From contig NZ_JAFNAW010000039.1 of NCBI RefSeq assembly GCF_017356265.1, positions 1 to 32,964 on the forward strand: a DNA stretch of 32,964 nt. Direction: 5' to 3'. The DNA comes from Paracoccus fontiphilus (GTDB taxonomy: Bacteria > Pseudomonadota > Alphaproteobacteria > Rhodobacterales > Rhodobacteraceae). The notes under the pieces were generated by a model. The model was not told the DNA's origin. It made no database searches and saw only the letters and a list, made by a program, of their open reading frames with translations. The position numbers and the translations under genes were made by a program. Numbering within the stretch: position 1 is the first letter of the stretch; every line of letters starts with the position of its first letter. Below are positions 1 to 8,334 of the stretch, piece after piece.

Positions 1-2
1 GC

Positions 3-434
3 GCCACGCTCGACATCGCCCTCGCTGCATCAGGATGTGACAGCGTCACCGTGCTGCACAAGCCGCGGCTGCTCAGCGACAACGGCCCCTGCTACATCGC
101 TGGCGACTTGGCCGAATACCTCGAAGAAAAAGGTATGGACCATGTCCGTGGCGCCCCTAATCATCCTCAGACGCAGGGCAAGATCGAACGCTGGCATCAG
201 ACCCTCAAGAACCGCATCCTTCTGGAAAACTATTACCTGCAGGGCGACCTCGAGGCGGCCATCGCGGCCTTTGTCGATCATTACAACAACCACCGCTATC
301 ACGAGAGCCTCGGCAATCTCACGCCCGCTGACGTCTACTTCGGACGCGGCCCGGCCATCCTGGCAGAAAGGGAGAAGATCAAGAAACTGACCATCCAGAG
401 CCGGCGCTTGAACCATCTGCGCCAGGCAGCATAA
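3..434 (+). CDS. IS3-family transposase (OrfB), C-terminal part
   Basis: The frame is open from the window edge and runs to TAA at 432-434, about 143 codons. It is the C-terminal half of an rve-type integrase core. The second catalytic Asp lies in LLSDNG and the catalytic Glu in the QTQGKIERWHQTLK stretch. The typical end of the domain, NNHRYHESLGNLTPADVYFG, follows. The first Asp and the helix-turn-helix OrfA lie to the left, outside the window. The visible part is undamaged. The protein cuts and joins the ends of its own element. Confidence 0.9.
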   Translation, partial: ATLDIALAASGCDSVTVLHKPRLLSDNGPCYIAGDLAEYLEEKGMDHVRGAPNHPQTQGKIERWHQTLKNRILLENYYLQGDLEAAIAAFVDHYNNHRYHESLGNLTPADVYFGRGPAILAEREKIKKLTIQSRRLNHLRQAA

Positions 435-506
435 TCTCAACCTACAGAGCCAGAGCCCTCCAGAGCAAAATCAGGTCGCCTGTTCCAAATCATTCGACGA
501 CGGACA
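421..506 (+). repeat. 86-bp inverted repeat, left copy (IS3-family 3' end)
   Basis: These bases are an exact reverse complement of 32879-32964, checked base by base. The segment covers the last codons of the IS3 transposase and the element's terminal non-coding end. Both copies point their 3' ends into the window. The interval is therefore bracketed by inverted copies of one IS. Confidence 0.97.
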
Positions 507-844
507 CTCTTCACCGGAACAAAGCGCATGGTGGGTCGCATTGCCGCCTCGCAAATGGCCTCGGCGTCCGCCATGTCGTTCTTCTGGCGCTTCACGAAAG
601 GCTTCACATAGGCAGGCGGGATCAGCCGCACATCATGGCCCAGCTTGCCAATTTCCCGGCCCCAGAAGTGCGCGCCGCCGCAGCCTTCCATTGCCACAAC
701 GCATGATGGCAGCTGCCTGAAAAACTCCAGCACATGAGTGCGCCGCAACTTCTTGCGCAGAACGGCCCGCCCTGCGCCGTCAACTCCATGCACCTGGAAC
801 ACATTCTTCGCCAGATCGAGCCCGACCGTGATAATCTCCGACAT
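437..844 (-). pseudogene. IS110-family transposase, N-terminal fragment
   Basis: The start is ATG at 844, preceded by an AGGGGAG ribosome-binding site. About 112 native residues carry the RuvC-like DEDD fold of IS110 transposases: GLDLAKNVFQVHG (first Asp), VVAMEGCGGAHFWG (Glu) and KRQKNDMADAEAI (paired Asp). The native sequence stops after RFVPVKS at the IS3 junction. The frame then continues about 22 codons through the IS3 end and stops at 437-439. The C-terminal domain with the conserved Ser is missing, so the product cannot be an active recombinase. Confidence 0.85.
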
Positions 845-914
845 GACCGCTCCCCTTGTGGATCGTTGCAGACCCACCTTGGCACATCAGATGCCGTCGG
901 GGGGCGGTCACATC
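507..914 (-). mobile_element. IS110-family element, 5' fragment
   Basis: This is a remnant of an IS110-family element. It holds the start of the transposase gene (844 downward) and a short leader up to about 914, where coding sequence of the UDG-like gene resumes. IS110-family elements lack conventional inverted repeats, so the outer edge is estimated from where that reading frame fails. The 3' part is missing from the window because an IS3-family element inserted at 506/507. Confidence 0.7.
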
Positions 915-1312
915 ATCAACGCACCCAGACGCAGCATCCCTTCACGTCGCTCGGCAGGGCTTACATCCGTTGTCCCATTACACCAGGGAATGGCGTTCCA
1001 GATCAGGCTTGCGCGTCGGGGAACCTGCGCCAGTTCCATGAAGCGACATATTGCTTCCGCAGTCGGATCGTCGTTGTCGCGCGAGATGAACCCCGAGCCG
1101 CCATTTGCAGGGTCTGTCTTTGGTCCAGGCTTTTCCAGCAAGAACAGAATTTCCGCATCGACACCGCCATCCAGCGGATCGAAATCCGGCACATAGCCCC
1201 GGTCCTCGGCACGCAGGGAGTCCACATATTCCGCCAACTGCGCGACTTGTGGGGCGGCGCGCAACCTTTGACGCATTTCGACTGCGTCGGCGTTCCTCAA
1301 GGCGCGTGGCAT
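908..1312 (-). pseudogene. Uracil-DNA glycosylase-like protein, 3'-truncated
   Basis: This 134-codon frame starts with ATG at 1312. It resembles the uracil-DNA glycosylase superfamily proteins of Rhodobacteraceae: EILFLLEKPGPKTDP resembles motif A, and LIWNAIPWCNG resembles the Asn-containing strand of the active site. It ends abruptly after RLGALM at the IS110 boundary, a few codons before a chance stop. The C-terminal part with the DNA-binding loop motif is gone. It lies 32 bases after mog on the same strand, so it may have been the last gene of an argG-mog run. The family call is moderate. Confidence 0.6.
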
Positions 1313-1344
1313 TTAAGGCCAAGAATTGTCCGCTGTCATGCGTT

Positions 1345-1881
1345 TCACCCGTTCCCCGGCCGAAACGCCTTCACCTTCCCCGCATCCGTCTCGACCCGCG
1401 CCGCGCCGATCAGGTCTAGGCAATAGGGCACCGCCGCGAACACCGCGTTCAGGCAGGTCGCGATCGCCCCCGGCTTGCCCGGCAGCGTGATGATCAGCGT
1501 CGCATCCCGGATCACCGCCGTTTGCCGCGACAGGATCGCGGTCGGCACCTCGGCCAGGGAGGCGCGGCGCATTTCCTCGCCAAAGCCGGGGAGTTCCTTG
1601 TCGGCCACGTCCATCACCCCTTCGGGCGTCTGGTCGCGCGAGGCGGGGCCGGTGCCGCCGGTGACAAGGATCAGGTCCGCGCCGCCATCGACCAGTTCGC
1701 GCAGCTTCATGCCCACGCCCTCGCGTCCATCGGGAATGATGGCGCGGGTGATCTCCATGGGCGAGGTCACGACGTCGCGCAGCCAGGCCTCGGCGCCGGG
1801 GCCGCCTTTGTCCTCGTATTCGCCCCGGGAGGCGCGGTCGCTCACGGTGACGATGGCGATGCGGGCGGGGCGGTCGGTCAT
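1345..1881 (-). CDS. mog: Molybdopterin adenylyltransferase (MogA/MoaB family)
   Basis: The 178-residue protein has a single MoaB/Mog fold of usual length. It activates molybdopterin as adenylyl-molybdopterin before molybdate insertion in cytoplasmic cofactor synthesis. Visible motifs are IAIVTVSDRASRGEYEDKGG at the N-terminus, LVTGGTGPASRDQTPEG (the molybdopterin-binding TGGTG with R-D-x-TPE), and LPGKPGA near the C-terminus. It lies downstream of argG on the same strand, 159 bases away. That gap contains a GC hairpin but no strong T-tract, so cotranscription is uncertain. The start at 1881 gives the usual MTDRPARIAIVTVSD beginning. Confidence 0.93.
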   Translation of the reverse strand: MTDRPARIAIVTVSDRASRGEYEDKGGPGAEAWLRDVVTSPMEITRAIIPDGREGVGMKLRELVDGGADLILVTGGTGPASRDQTPEGVMDVADKELPGFGEEMRRASLAEVPTAILSRQTAVIRDATLIITLPGKPGAIATCLNAVFAAVPYCLDLIGAARVETDAGKVKAFRPGNG

Positions 1882-1992
1882 GGCGCGGGCCTTTCACAGG
1901 GACGCGCGCAGACTGGGCGGAAACGGGGCCAAAGGAAAGCCCTGTTCCAAGTCGAGCGGCAGGGGCAAGGCAAAAGCGTGACAGCGGGGGGT

Positions 1993-2012
1993 CCGGGGGG
2001 CCGGTCCCCCGG
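1993..2012 (-). terminator. Possible weak terminator hairpin after argG
   Basis: CCGGGGG (1993-1999) pairs with CCCCCGG (2006-2012) across a 6-base loop, 29 bases past the argG stop on the minus strand. There is no clean T-run after it, only a TTTT further on. It could be a weak terminator or simply GC-rich intergenic sequence. Confidence 0.25.
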
Positions 2013-2040
2013 CCACCGCGGGACGCAGATGCGCCGGGTG

Positions 2041-3267
2041 CTACTTCGCCCGCGCGTTCCGGTTCGCGACCAGCTTCAGGCGCAGCGCGTTGAGCCGGAT
2101 GAAGCCCGCCGCGTCCTTCTGGTCGTATGCGCCGGCGTCGTCCTCGAAGGTCACATGCGCCTCGCTGTAAAGCGACTGGTCCGACCAGCGGCCGATGCAG
2201 GTGGCAAGGCCCTTGTACAGCTTCAGCCGCACGGTGCCCGAGACATGCTCCTGCGACTTGTCGATCAGGGCTTGCAGCATCTCGCGTTCCGGGCTGAACC
2301 AGAAGCCGTTGTAGATCAGTTCCGCATAGCGCGGCATCAGGCTGTCCTTGAGGTGTCCGGACCCGCTGTCCAGCGTGATCTGCTCGATCCCGCGATGGGC
2401 TTCCAGCAGGATCGTGCCGCCCGGCGTCTCGTAGATGCCGCGCGACTTCATGCCGACGAAGCGGTTCTCCACGAAGTCCAGCCGCCCGATGCCGTGCTTG
2501 CCGCCCAGTTCGTTGAGCCGCGTCAGGATCGTGGCGGGCGACAGCGCCTGCCCGTCGATCGCCACCGCGTCGCCGCGTTCGAAGGTGACCTCGATGAATT
2601 CGGGCTGATCCGGCGCATCCTCGGGGTTGACGGTGCGCTGATACACATAGTCCGGCGCGGCCTCGGCCGGGTTTTCCAGCGCCTTGCCTTCGCTGGAGGT
2701 ATGCAGCAGGTTCGCGTCCACGCTGAACGGCGCCTCGCCGCGCTTGTCCTTGGCGATGGGAATCTGGTTCTGTTCGGCGAACTCGATCAGCTTGGTGCGG
2801 CTGGTCAGATCCCACAGCCGCCAGGGCGCGATGACCTTGATCGACGGGTCCAGCGCATAGGCCGAGAGCTCGAACCGCACCTGGTCGTTGCCCTTGCCGG
2901 TCGCGCCATGGGCCACCGCATCCGCGCCATGCTGATGGGCCAGTTCCACCAGCCGCTTGGAAATCAACGGACGCGCGATGGAGGTGCCCAGCAGGTACAG
3001 ACCCTCGTAGAGGGCATTGGCGCGGAACATGGGGAACACGAAGTCGCGCACGAACTCCTCGCGCAGGTCTTCGATGTGGATGTTTTCCGGCGCGATGCCC
3101 AGCAGCTCGGCCTTGGCGCGCGCGGGTTCCAGTTCCTCGCCCTGGCCCAGGTCGGCGGTGAAGGTGATCACCTCGCAGCCGTATTCGGTCTGCAGCCATT
3201 TCAGGATGATCGAGGTGTCCAGCCCGCCCGAATAGGCAAGGACGACTTTTTTCGGCGCGTCAGACAT
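2041..3267 (-). CDS. argG: Argininosuccinate synthase
   Basis: The 408-residue enzyme is the family's usual length. It joins citrulline and aspartate using ATP in arginine biosynthesis in the cytoplasm. [18 protein letters not shown] near the N-terminus is the PP-loop ATP site. [18 protein letters not shown] is the citrulline/aspartate-binding segment. [19 protein letters not shown] lies in the C-terminal oligomerisation region. ATG at 3267 ([14 protein letters not shown]) is chosen over an upstream in-frame start at 3300 because it has a GAAGGG ribosome-binding site and a family-typical N-terminus. It is transcribed toward mog and away from the frame-broken membrane protein gene. Confidence 0.97.
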   Translation of the reverse strand: MSDAPKKVVLAYSGGLDTSIILKWLQTEYGCEVITFTADLGQGEELEPARAKAELLGIAPENIHIEDLREEFVRDFVFPMFRANALYEGLYLLGTSIARPLISKRLVELAHQHGADAVAHGATGKGNDQVRFELSAYALDPSIKVIAPWRLWDLTSRTKLIEFAEQNQIPIAKDKRGEAPFSVDANLLHTSSEGKALENPAEAAPDYVYQRTVNPEDAPDQPEFIEVTFERGDAVAIDGQALSPATILTRLNELGGKHGIGRLDFVENRFVGMKSRGIYETPGGTILLEAHRGIEQITLDSGSGHLKDSLMPRYAELIYNGFWFSPEREMLQALIDKSQEHVSGTVRLKLYKGLATCIGRWSDQSLYSEAHVTFEDDAGAYDQKDAAGFIRLNALRLKLVANRNARAK

Positions 3268-3372
3268 GCGGTTAACCCTTCGGCAAAGTTTCCGGGGCAA
3301 TAAGGCAGAAGCGACGTTGTCACAAGGGCTGGGGGCAGGATAGCGTGCGCAGGCATTTGTTCAGGTGATTTC

Positions 3373-4098
3373 GTGATCGCGCTTCGACTTTTGCGGCATT
3401 CAATTTGGCAGATCCTGCGCCCTCCCAAGGCGATGATGTGGCTGGTTGCGGCCATTCCGATGGCGATGGCCCTCGGCGCAATGTTGTTCGTTGGCCAAAG
3501 ACAAGGAGGGGTTCCGACTGCTGCGGTTATCCTGACCAGCATGGCGGCGCTTCCTGTTCTCGTGGCAATGGCGGGTCTGGGCTGGCACCGCCACATTCTG
3601 CCGGGCGAACCGCTGCGGCTGCAAAGGAACGGCATGGGGCGATGTTTCAGGGGAAGGATTTCTGGTCATGTGGGTTCCTTTCCTCCTGATCATACCGGCC
3701 ACGATCCTGCTTTTCCTGACGTCGTCAGTCCTGCCCGACGAACCCGGCAGGACCAAGGATGCCGCCATGTCCGTCATCCTGTTCGGATTGAGCGTGTCGT
3801 CCGGCACGCTGATGGCCTACGTCTCGCCCATAATGCCGGAGGTGGCGCTGAACAGCGCCGCGCAGGACGCCACGCGGTGCGCGTCGATAGGGGGCGCGTC
3901 CGCACCGCATTGATCCTGGGCCTCATTTTCGCCTTGGCGCAGCGCGGCGGAATCCTGTTGATCGATCAATTGGCAGGCCCCCGCACGCCGCTTGCCCATG
4001 GCCTGAAATATGGCGGCTGCCTGCTGCCGGGCGCCCTGGGCTTTTCGCTTGCAACGACGCTATGGAGCAACTTTGCCGAAGGCCGAGCCCTGCGCTGA
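3373..4098 (+). pseudogene. Multi-pass membrane protein gene broken by two frameshifts
   Basis: No single frame gives a sensible protein. Frame 1 (3373 to about 3625) encodes hydrophobic helices (MMWLVAAIPMAMALGAMLFV; AAVILTSMAALPVLVAMAGL) ending in GWHRHILPGEP. Frame 2 (about 3625-3880) continues with VPFLLIIPATILLFL and VILFGLSVSSGTLMAYVSPI. Frame 1 resumes (about 3890-4098) with TALILGLIFALAQRGGILLIDQLAG and a last helix. Together they make roughly 240 residues with five or six membrane segments. This looks like a small integral membrane protein of unassigned function carrying two compensating indels. Sequencing error is the alternative. Confidence 0.6.
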
Positions 4099-4137
4099 CC
4101 CTTGCCAAACGCCCCCTTTCGCGTCATGCGCAGGCGC

Positions 4138-5397
4138 ATGGAAAACGCCGCCCTCTCCTTCCCCGCCCTGGTCCGCAACGCCGAAGCCGCGATCCGCGAC
4201 CTGTTCGAGCCGATGCCCCTGCAGCGCAACGACCATCTGTCGGCCAAGTTCGGGGCCGATATCTGGCTCAAGCGCGAGGATCTGACCCCCGTACGCTCCT
4301 ACAAGCTGCGGGGCGCCTTCAACGCCATGCGCAAGCTTGTCGCGCCGGGGCAGGCGACGAATGCGCATTTCGTCTGCGCCAGCGCGGGCAACCATGCCCA
4401 GGGCGTGGCCTATGCCTGCCGCCATTTCGGCGCGAAGGGCACGATTTTCATGCCGGTGACGACCCCCAGGCAGAAGATCGACAAGACCAAGGTCTTCGGC
4501 GGCGACGCCATCGAGATCGTGCTGACCGGCGACTATTTCGACCAGACGCTGGCGGCCTCGCAGGCCTTCGCGGCGGAACGCGGCGCGCAGTTCCTGGCGC
4601 CCTTCGATTCGGCCGACGTGATCGAGGGTCAGGCGACCGTCGGGCTGGAGATGCTGGAGCAACTGGGCGAAGCGCCCGATCTGGTGGTGCTTCCGGTCGG
4701 CGGGGGCGGGCTGGCGGCGGGTGTGACCCGATACTTCGCGGAAGTCGCGCCCGACACGCAATTCGCCTTTGCCGAGCCCCTGGGCGGGGCCAGCCTTCAG
4801 GCGGCCCTGCAGCAGGGCGCGCCCGTCGCCCTGCCTGCGGTGGACAATTTCGTCGATGGCGCGGCGGTCGCCCGCATCGGCGCCCTGCCCTTCGAGGCGC
4901 TGCGCCGCTTCAGCCCCCAGGACGTGCATCTTGCCCCCGAGGACCGCATCTGCACCACCATGCTGGAGATGCTGAACCACGAGGGCGTGGTGCTGGAACC
5001 CGCGGGCGCACTGGCCATCGACGTCCTGGGCGACCTGGGCGACCTGTCGGGCAAGCGGGTGGTCTGCGTCTGCTCGGGCGGCAATTTCGACTTCGAGCGC
5101 CTGCCCGAGGTCAAGGAACGCGCGCAGCGCTTCGCGGGCGTGAAGAAGTACTTCGTCCTGCGCCTGCCGCAGCGCCCCGGCGCCCTGCGCGATTTCCTGG
5201 AACTGCTTGGCCCCGACGACGATGTGGCGCGCTTCGAATACCTGAAGAAGTCGGCCCGCAACTTCGGCTCGATCCTTCTGGGCATCGAGACCTCGGCGCC
5301 CGAGAACCTGACGACCCTGAAGGCGCGGCTGGATCAGGCCGGCTTCGTCTATCGCGACATCACCAACGACGACATCCTGGCCGAACTGCTGGTCTAA
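4138..5397 (+). CDS. ilvA: Threonine dehydratase (deaminase), short biosynthetic form
   Basis: This PLP enzyme converts threonine to 2-oxobutyrate, the first step of isoleucine synthesis. PVRSYKLRGAFN holds the Schiff-base Lys (residue 56 from this start). SAGNHAQGVAYA and VLPVGGGGLAAG form the cofactor pocket. FVLRLPQRPGALRDFLELLG begins a single C-terminal ACT-like regulatory domain (about residues 330-415). E. coli IlvA has two such domains, so this is the shorter form common in alphaproteobacteria. The start is uncertain: ATG at 4138 gives 419 residues, with ATG 4126 and TTG 4102 also in frame and no strong ribosome-binding site before any of them. Confidence 0.93.
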   Translation: MENAALSFPALVRNAEAAIRDLFEPMPLQRNDHLSAKFGADIWLKREDLTPVRSYKLRGAFNAMRKLVAPGQATNAHFVCASAGNHAQGVAYACRHFGAKGTIFMPVTTPRQKIDKTKVFGGDAIEIVLTGDYFDQTLAASQAFAAERGAQFLAPFDSADVIEGQATVGLEMLEQLGEAPDLVVLPVGGGGLAAGVTRYFAEVAPDTQFAFAEPLGGASLQAALQQGAPVALPAVDNFVDGAAVARIGALPFEALRRFSPQDVHLAPEDRICTTMLEMLNHEGVVLEPAGALAIDVLGDLGDLSGKRVVCVCSGGNFDFERLPEVKERAQRFAGVKKYFVLRLPQRPGALRDFLELLGPDDDVARFEYLKKSARNFGSILLGIETSAPENLTTLKARLDQAGFVYRDITNDDILAELLV

Positions 5398-5443
5398 TCT
5401 CGCGTTTACCGGGTCTTTACTGCCAGGGGGTTATGCCCTTGGC

Positions 5444-6733
5444 ATGAAACGTGCGAATCGACAGACCTCCACCCCTTCGAAGCAGACGGCGACGCGCCTG
5501 ATGCGCCGCGTCCTTGTCGTCAGCCACAACGCCGCGCAGCGCCGCATCTTCGCCATCCAGTTGCAGCGCGCCCATTACGAGGTGTTCGAGGCAGGCTCGG
5601 TCGAGGAAGCCTTGCAGTTGTGCCAGCGCTGCGAACCCGACATCGTGCTGTCCGACTGGATCATGCCGGGCCAGACCGGGCTGGACCTGTGCCGCGCCTT
5701 CCGCGCGAGCGAGCGCAGCAACTATGGCTATTTCGTCCTGCTGACCTCGGCCCGCGAGGCCGAGGACATCTCTCGCGGGCTGGAAGCCGGGGCCGACGAC
5801 TTCCTGACCGAGCCTGTCACGCATGGGGAATTGCTGGCACGCCTGGCCGCGGGCGAACGCATCTTGCGGGTGGAGGAGGAGTTGCGGTCCAGCAACGCCC
5901 AGCTTCGCAAGGCGCTGGACCGGCTTCGCGAAACCCAGGCCGCCATCGACCGCGACCTGCGCGAGGCGCGAAAGCTGCAGCAGGGGCTGGTCAAGGAACG
6001 CTCGGGCCGGTTCGGGTCGATCCAGCTTTCGCTGCTGCTGCGCCCGGCGGGCCATATCGGCGGCGACCTGGTGGGCTTTTTCCCCATCAGCGAGGATCGG
6101 GTCGGCATCTATGCGCTGGACGTGTCGGGCCACGGCGTCACCGCCGCCCTGCTGACGGCGCAACTGTCGGTGCATCTGTCGGGGTCGGCCGACCAGAACG
6201 TGGCCCTTCGCGCCGCCCAGACCGGGACCGATGCGGTCAGCCCGGCGGCGCTTGCGCATTTCTTCAACAACATGATGCTGGAGGAGATGGCGACCGACAC
6301 CTACTACACGATGATCTATGCCGAACTGAACCATGTCACGGGACGGCTGCGCATGGTGCAGGCCGGCCATCCCCATCCGGTGCTGCAACGCGCCGACGGC
6401 TCGGTCCGGCCGCTGGGCCGTGGCGGAATGCCGATCGGCGTCTTCGAGAAACCCGTCTTCGACGAGATCGAGCTGGTGATGGAACCGGGCGACCGGCTGC
6501 TGATCTGTTCCGACGGCATCACCGAGGCGACGAACCCGGCGGGCCGCATCCTGGGCGATGACGGGGTCGAGGCGATCCTGCGCACCAATGCCTTCCTGGG
6601 CGGCCACGTGTTTCTGGAATCCATGGCCTGGTCGGTGTCGGAATACTGCCGGGGCGAACGGCAGGACGACATGTCGGCGGTGCTGGTCGAATACCTGGCC
6701 CCGGCCGAGATGGTGCAGCTGACCGGGCGCTAG
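5444..6733 (+). CDS. Response-regulator-like protein with PP2C (RsbU/SpoIIE-type) phosphatase domain
   Basis: The protein has 429 residues. Residues about 22-140 form a receiver domain with phospho-acceptor Asp71 (SDWIMPG) and Thr101. The usual acidic pair after strand 1 reads SHN (27-29) and the usual TKP Lys reads TEP (Glu123). A helical linker (about 145-190, EEELRSSNAQLRKALDRLRE) leads to a PP2C-type Ser/Thr phosphatase domain. Its metal-binding Asp residues are all present: GGDLVGFF, ALDVSGHG, LLICSDGITEA and RQDDMSAVL. Such proteins dephosphorylate anti-sigma-factor antagonists in partner-switching stress or motility control. No partner gene is adjacent. The gene converges on the NUDIX gene with overlapping stop codons. 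Confidence 0.85.
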   Translation: MKRANRQTSTPSKQTATRLMRRVLVVSHNAAQRRIFAIQLQRAHYEVFEAGSVEEALQLCQRCEPDIVLSDWIMPGQTGLDLCRAFRASERSNYGYFVLLTSAREAEDISRGLEAGADDFLTEPVTHGELLARLAAGERILRVEEELRSSNAQLRKALDRLRETQAAIDRDLREARKLQQGLVKERSGRFGSIQLSLLLRPAGHIGGDLVGFFPISEDRVGIYALDVSGHGVTAALLTAQLSVHLSGSADQNVALRAAQTGTDAVSPAALAHFFNNMMLEEMATDTYYTMIYAELNHVTGRLRMVQAGHPHPVLQRADGSVRPLGRGGMPIGVFEKPVFDEIELVMEPGDRLLICSDGITEATNPAGRILGDDGVEAILRTNAFLGGHVFLESMAWSVSEYCRGERQDDMSAVLVEYLAPAEMVQLTGR

Positions 6734-7173
6734 ATCAGCGGCCGGAACCGCATCAGCATGGCCCGCGCCCCCGGATCGGCAAGCAGATCCAGGGCGGCCC
6801 GGGGGCTGGCCCAGCGGGCGCTGTGATGCGGCTCGGTCGGGTCGGACAGGCGCAGGATCGGGCGCGCGATCCAGACGTGGCACAGCTTTTCCGCAAACCA
6901 GCCGTAATCCGGCATGAAGGCGAAGCGGCGATAGGTGCCCAGCCAGCGGGCGCTGCCGATGGTCCAGCCGGTTTCCTCGAACACCTCGCGGTGCAGCGCG
7001 CGCAGGCCGCTTTCGCCCGGGTCGATGCCGCCGCCGGGCAACTGGAACTCGGGCTCGGGGGTAGCCTGATAGGTCAGCAGCAATCGACCGCCGCGCGCCA
7101 GCAGGGCATAGGCGCCCGGTCTCGGGTGATGGCGTCGGCCGGGCTGCGGGGGATTGCCGTAGCGGCGGATCAT
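6730..7173 (-). CDS. NUDIX hydrolase
   Basis: The 147-residue protein has a complete Nudix box, GGGIDPGESGLRALHREVFE followed by ETGW, matching GX5EX7REUXEEXGU. This box binds Mg2+ and cleaves nucleoside-diphosphate-X bonds. ILRLSDPTEPHHSARWAS lies in the C-terminal half. The size and the bare domain suggest a nucleotide-pool housekeeping enzyme, and the substrate cannot be read from sequence. The stop overlaps the stop of the converging phosphatase gene. The start at 7173 is divergent from hslO across 144 bases, which must hold both promoters. Confidence 0.85.
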   Translation of the reverse strand: MIRRYGNPPQPGRRHHPRPGAYALLARGGRLLLTYQATPEPEFQLPGGGIDPGESGLRALHREVFEETGWTIGSARWLGTYRRFAFMPDYGWFAEKLCHVWIARPILRLSDPTEPHHSARWASPRAALDLLADPGARAMLMRFRPLI

Positions 7174-7317
7174 GGTGCCTCCGGTGGTTTGCGCCTGTCT
7201 AGCGCGGGCGGGGGCGTCGCGGAAGCCGCCCCCTTGGGATTGCCGGCAAAGCGCCTATATTGGGCGCGACCCGGCCCGCCCTGCGCGGGCCCGCACAGTA
7301 TTTTCAGGAACCGCCGC

Positions 7318-8334
7318 ATGAGCATGATCAACCAGATTGCGTGGGACGACACGGTATTGCCGTTCCAGTTGGACCGTTCGGACATCCGGGGACGCGTCGT
7401 CCGGCTGGACGGGGTGCTGGACCACATCCTGTCGCGCCACGACTATCCCGCCCCCGTCAGCGCCATGGTGGCGGAACTGGCGCTGCTGGTGGCGCTGATC
7501 GGCCCCACGGTCAAGCTGCGCTGGAAGCTGAGCCTGCAGGTCCGCGGCAACGGCGCGATCCGCACGCTGGCGGCGGACTACTACGCCCCCGAGCGCGACG
7601 GCGCGCCCGCCCGCATCCGCGCCTGGGCCAGCTTCGACGAAGGCCGCCTGGACGGCCGCCCGCCCTTCCAGCAGATCGGCGAGGGGTATTTCGCCCTGCT
7701 GATCGACCAGGGCGAGGGCACGCTGCCCTACCAGGGGATCACGCCGCTTGCGGGCGGGTCGTTGTCGGCCTGCGCGCAGACCTACTTTGCCCAGTCCGAG
7801 CAGTTGCCGACCCGCTTCCAGCTTGCCAGCGGCTATTCGCGGCTGTCGGGCGAAAGCGGCCATTGGCGCGCGGGCGGCATGATGCTGCAAACCCTGCCCG
7901 CGACCCCCATGCAGGGCGGCGAGGGCGGCAGCGGCGCGGGCGGGCTGATCGAGGCCGCCGACATCCTGCAGGGCGCCGAGTCCGAGGACTGGAACCGCGC
8001 CAACCTGCTGCTGGACACCGTCGAGACGCTGGAGCTGATCGGTCCCTCGGTGGGGCCGACCGACCTGCTGCTGCGCCTGTTCCACGAGGAAACGCCGCGC
8101 GTCTTCGACACGCAGCGGGTGGAATTCGGCTGCTCCTGCACGTCCGACCGGGTGCGCGACACCCTGTCGATCTATTCGGCCAAGGACATCGCCCACATGA
8201 CCACGGAGGCGGGCATCGTCACCGCCGACTGCCAGTTCTGCGGCGCGCATTACGAGTTCGACCCCAACAGCCTGGGCTTCGAGGCGACGGTGGATGCCGA
8301 CGGCCAGCCGCTGTCCGACAGGGCGGCCGAGTGA
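7318..8334 (+). CDS. hslO: Hsp33 redox-regulated chaperone
   Basis: The 338-residue cytoplasmic holdase binds unfolding proteins under oxidative stress. The C-terminal zinc switch is visible as CSC (in VEFGCSCTSDRV) and CQFC (in TADCQFCGAHYEF). Oxidation of these Cys residues activates the family. GYFALLID and GITPLAGGSLSACAQTYFAQ lie in the N-terminal domain. ATG at 7318 follows an AGGAA site, and an in-frame ATG six bases later is the alternative. The upstream extension of the frame has no family similarity and is excluded. It is the first gene of a run of five with overlapping stops and starts. Confidence 0.95.
   Translation: MSMINQIAWDDTVLPFQLDRSDIRGRVVRLDGVLDHILSRHDYPAPVSAMVAELALLVALIGPTVKLRWKLSLQVRGNGAIRTLAADYYAPERDGAPARIRAWASFDEGRLDGRPPFQQIGEGYFALLIDQGEGTLPYQGITPLAGGSLSACAQTYFAQSEQLPTRFQLASGYSRLSGESGHWRAGGMMLQTLPATPMQGGEGGSGAGGLIEAADILQGAESEDWNRANLLLDTVETLELIGPSVGPTDLLLRLFHEETPRVFDTQRVEFGCSCTSDRVRDTLSIYSAKDIAHMTTEAGIVTADCQFCGAHYEFDPNSLGFEATVDADGQPLSDRAAE

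Larger units (their letters stand above)
1..506 (+). mobile_element. IS3-family element, 3' part, entering from the left edge
   Basis: The transposase C-terminal half is followed by a 72-base non-coding end. The terminus is set at 506 because sequence identity with the second, inverted copy at the right edge stops exactly there. The element end reads TGTCCG on the minus strand, fitting the TG...CA termini usual in IS3-family elements. The element is inserted in an IS110-family transposase gene. The 5' half lies outside the window, so neither the target duplication nor the subgroup can be determined. Confidence 0.85.

Noticed and set aside
845..914. IS110 leader as a bridge-RNA gene
   Set aside because: IS110-family elements encode a guide RNA in a non-coding end, but only about 70 bases remain here with no convincing stem-loop order, and the other end of the element is missing.
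1313..3303. Long open frames opposite or out of frame with argG and mog on both strands
   Set aside because: They are Arg/Gly/Ala-rich translations without motifs, fully overlapping genes with clear catalytic signatures.
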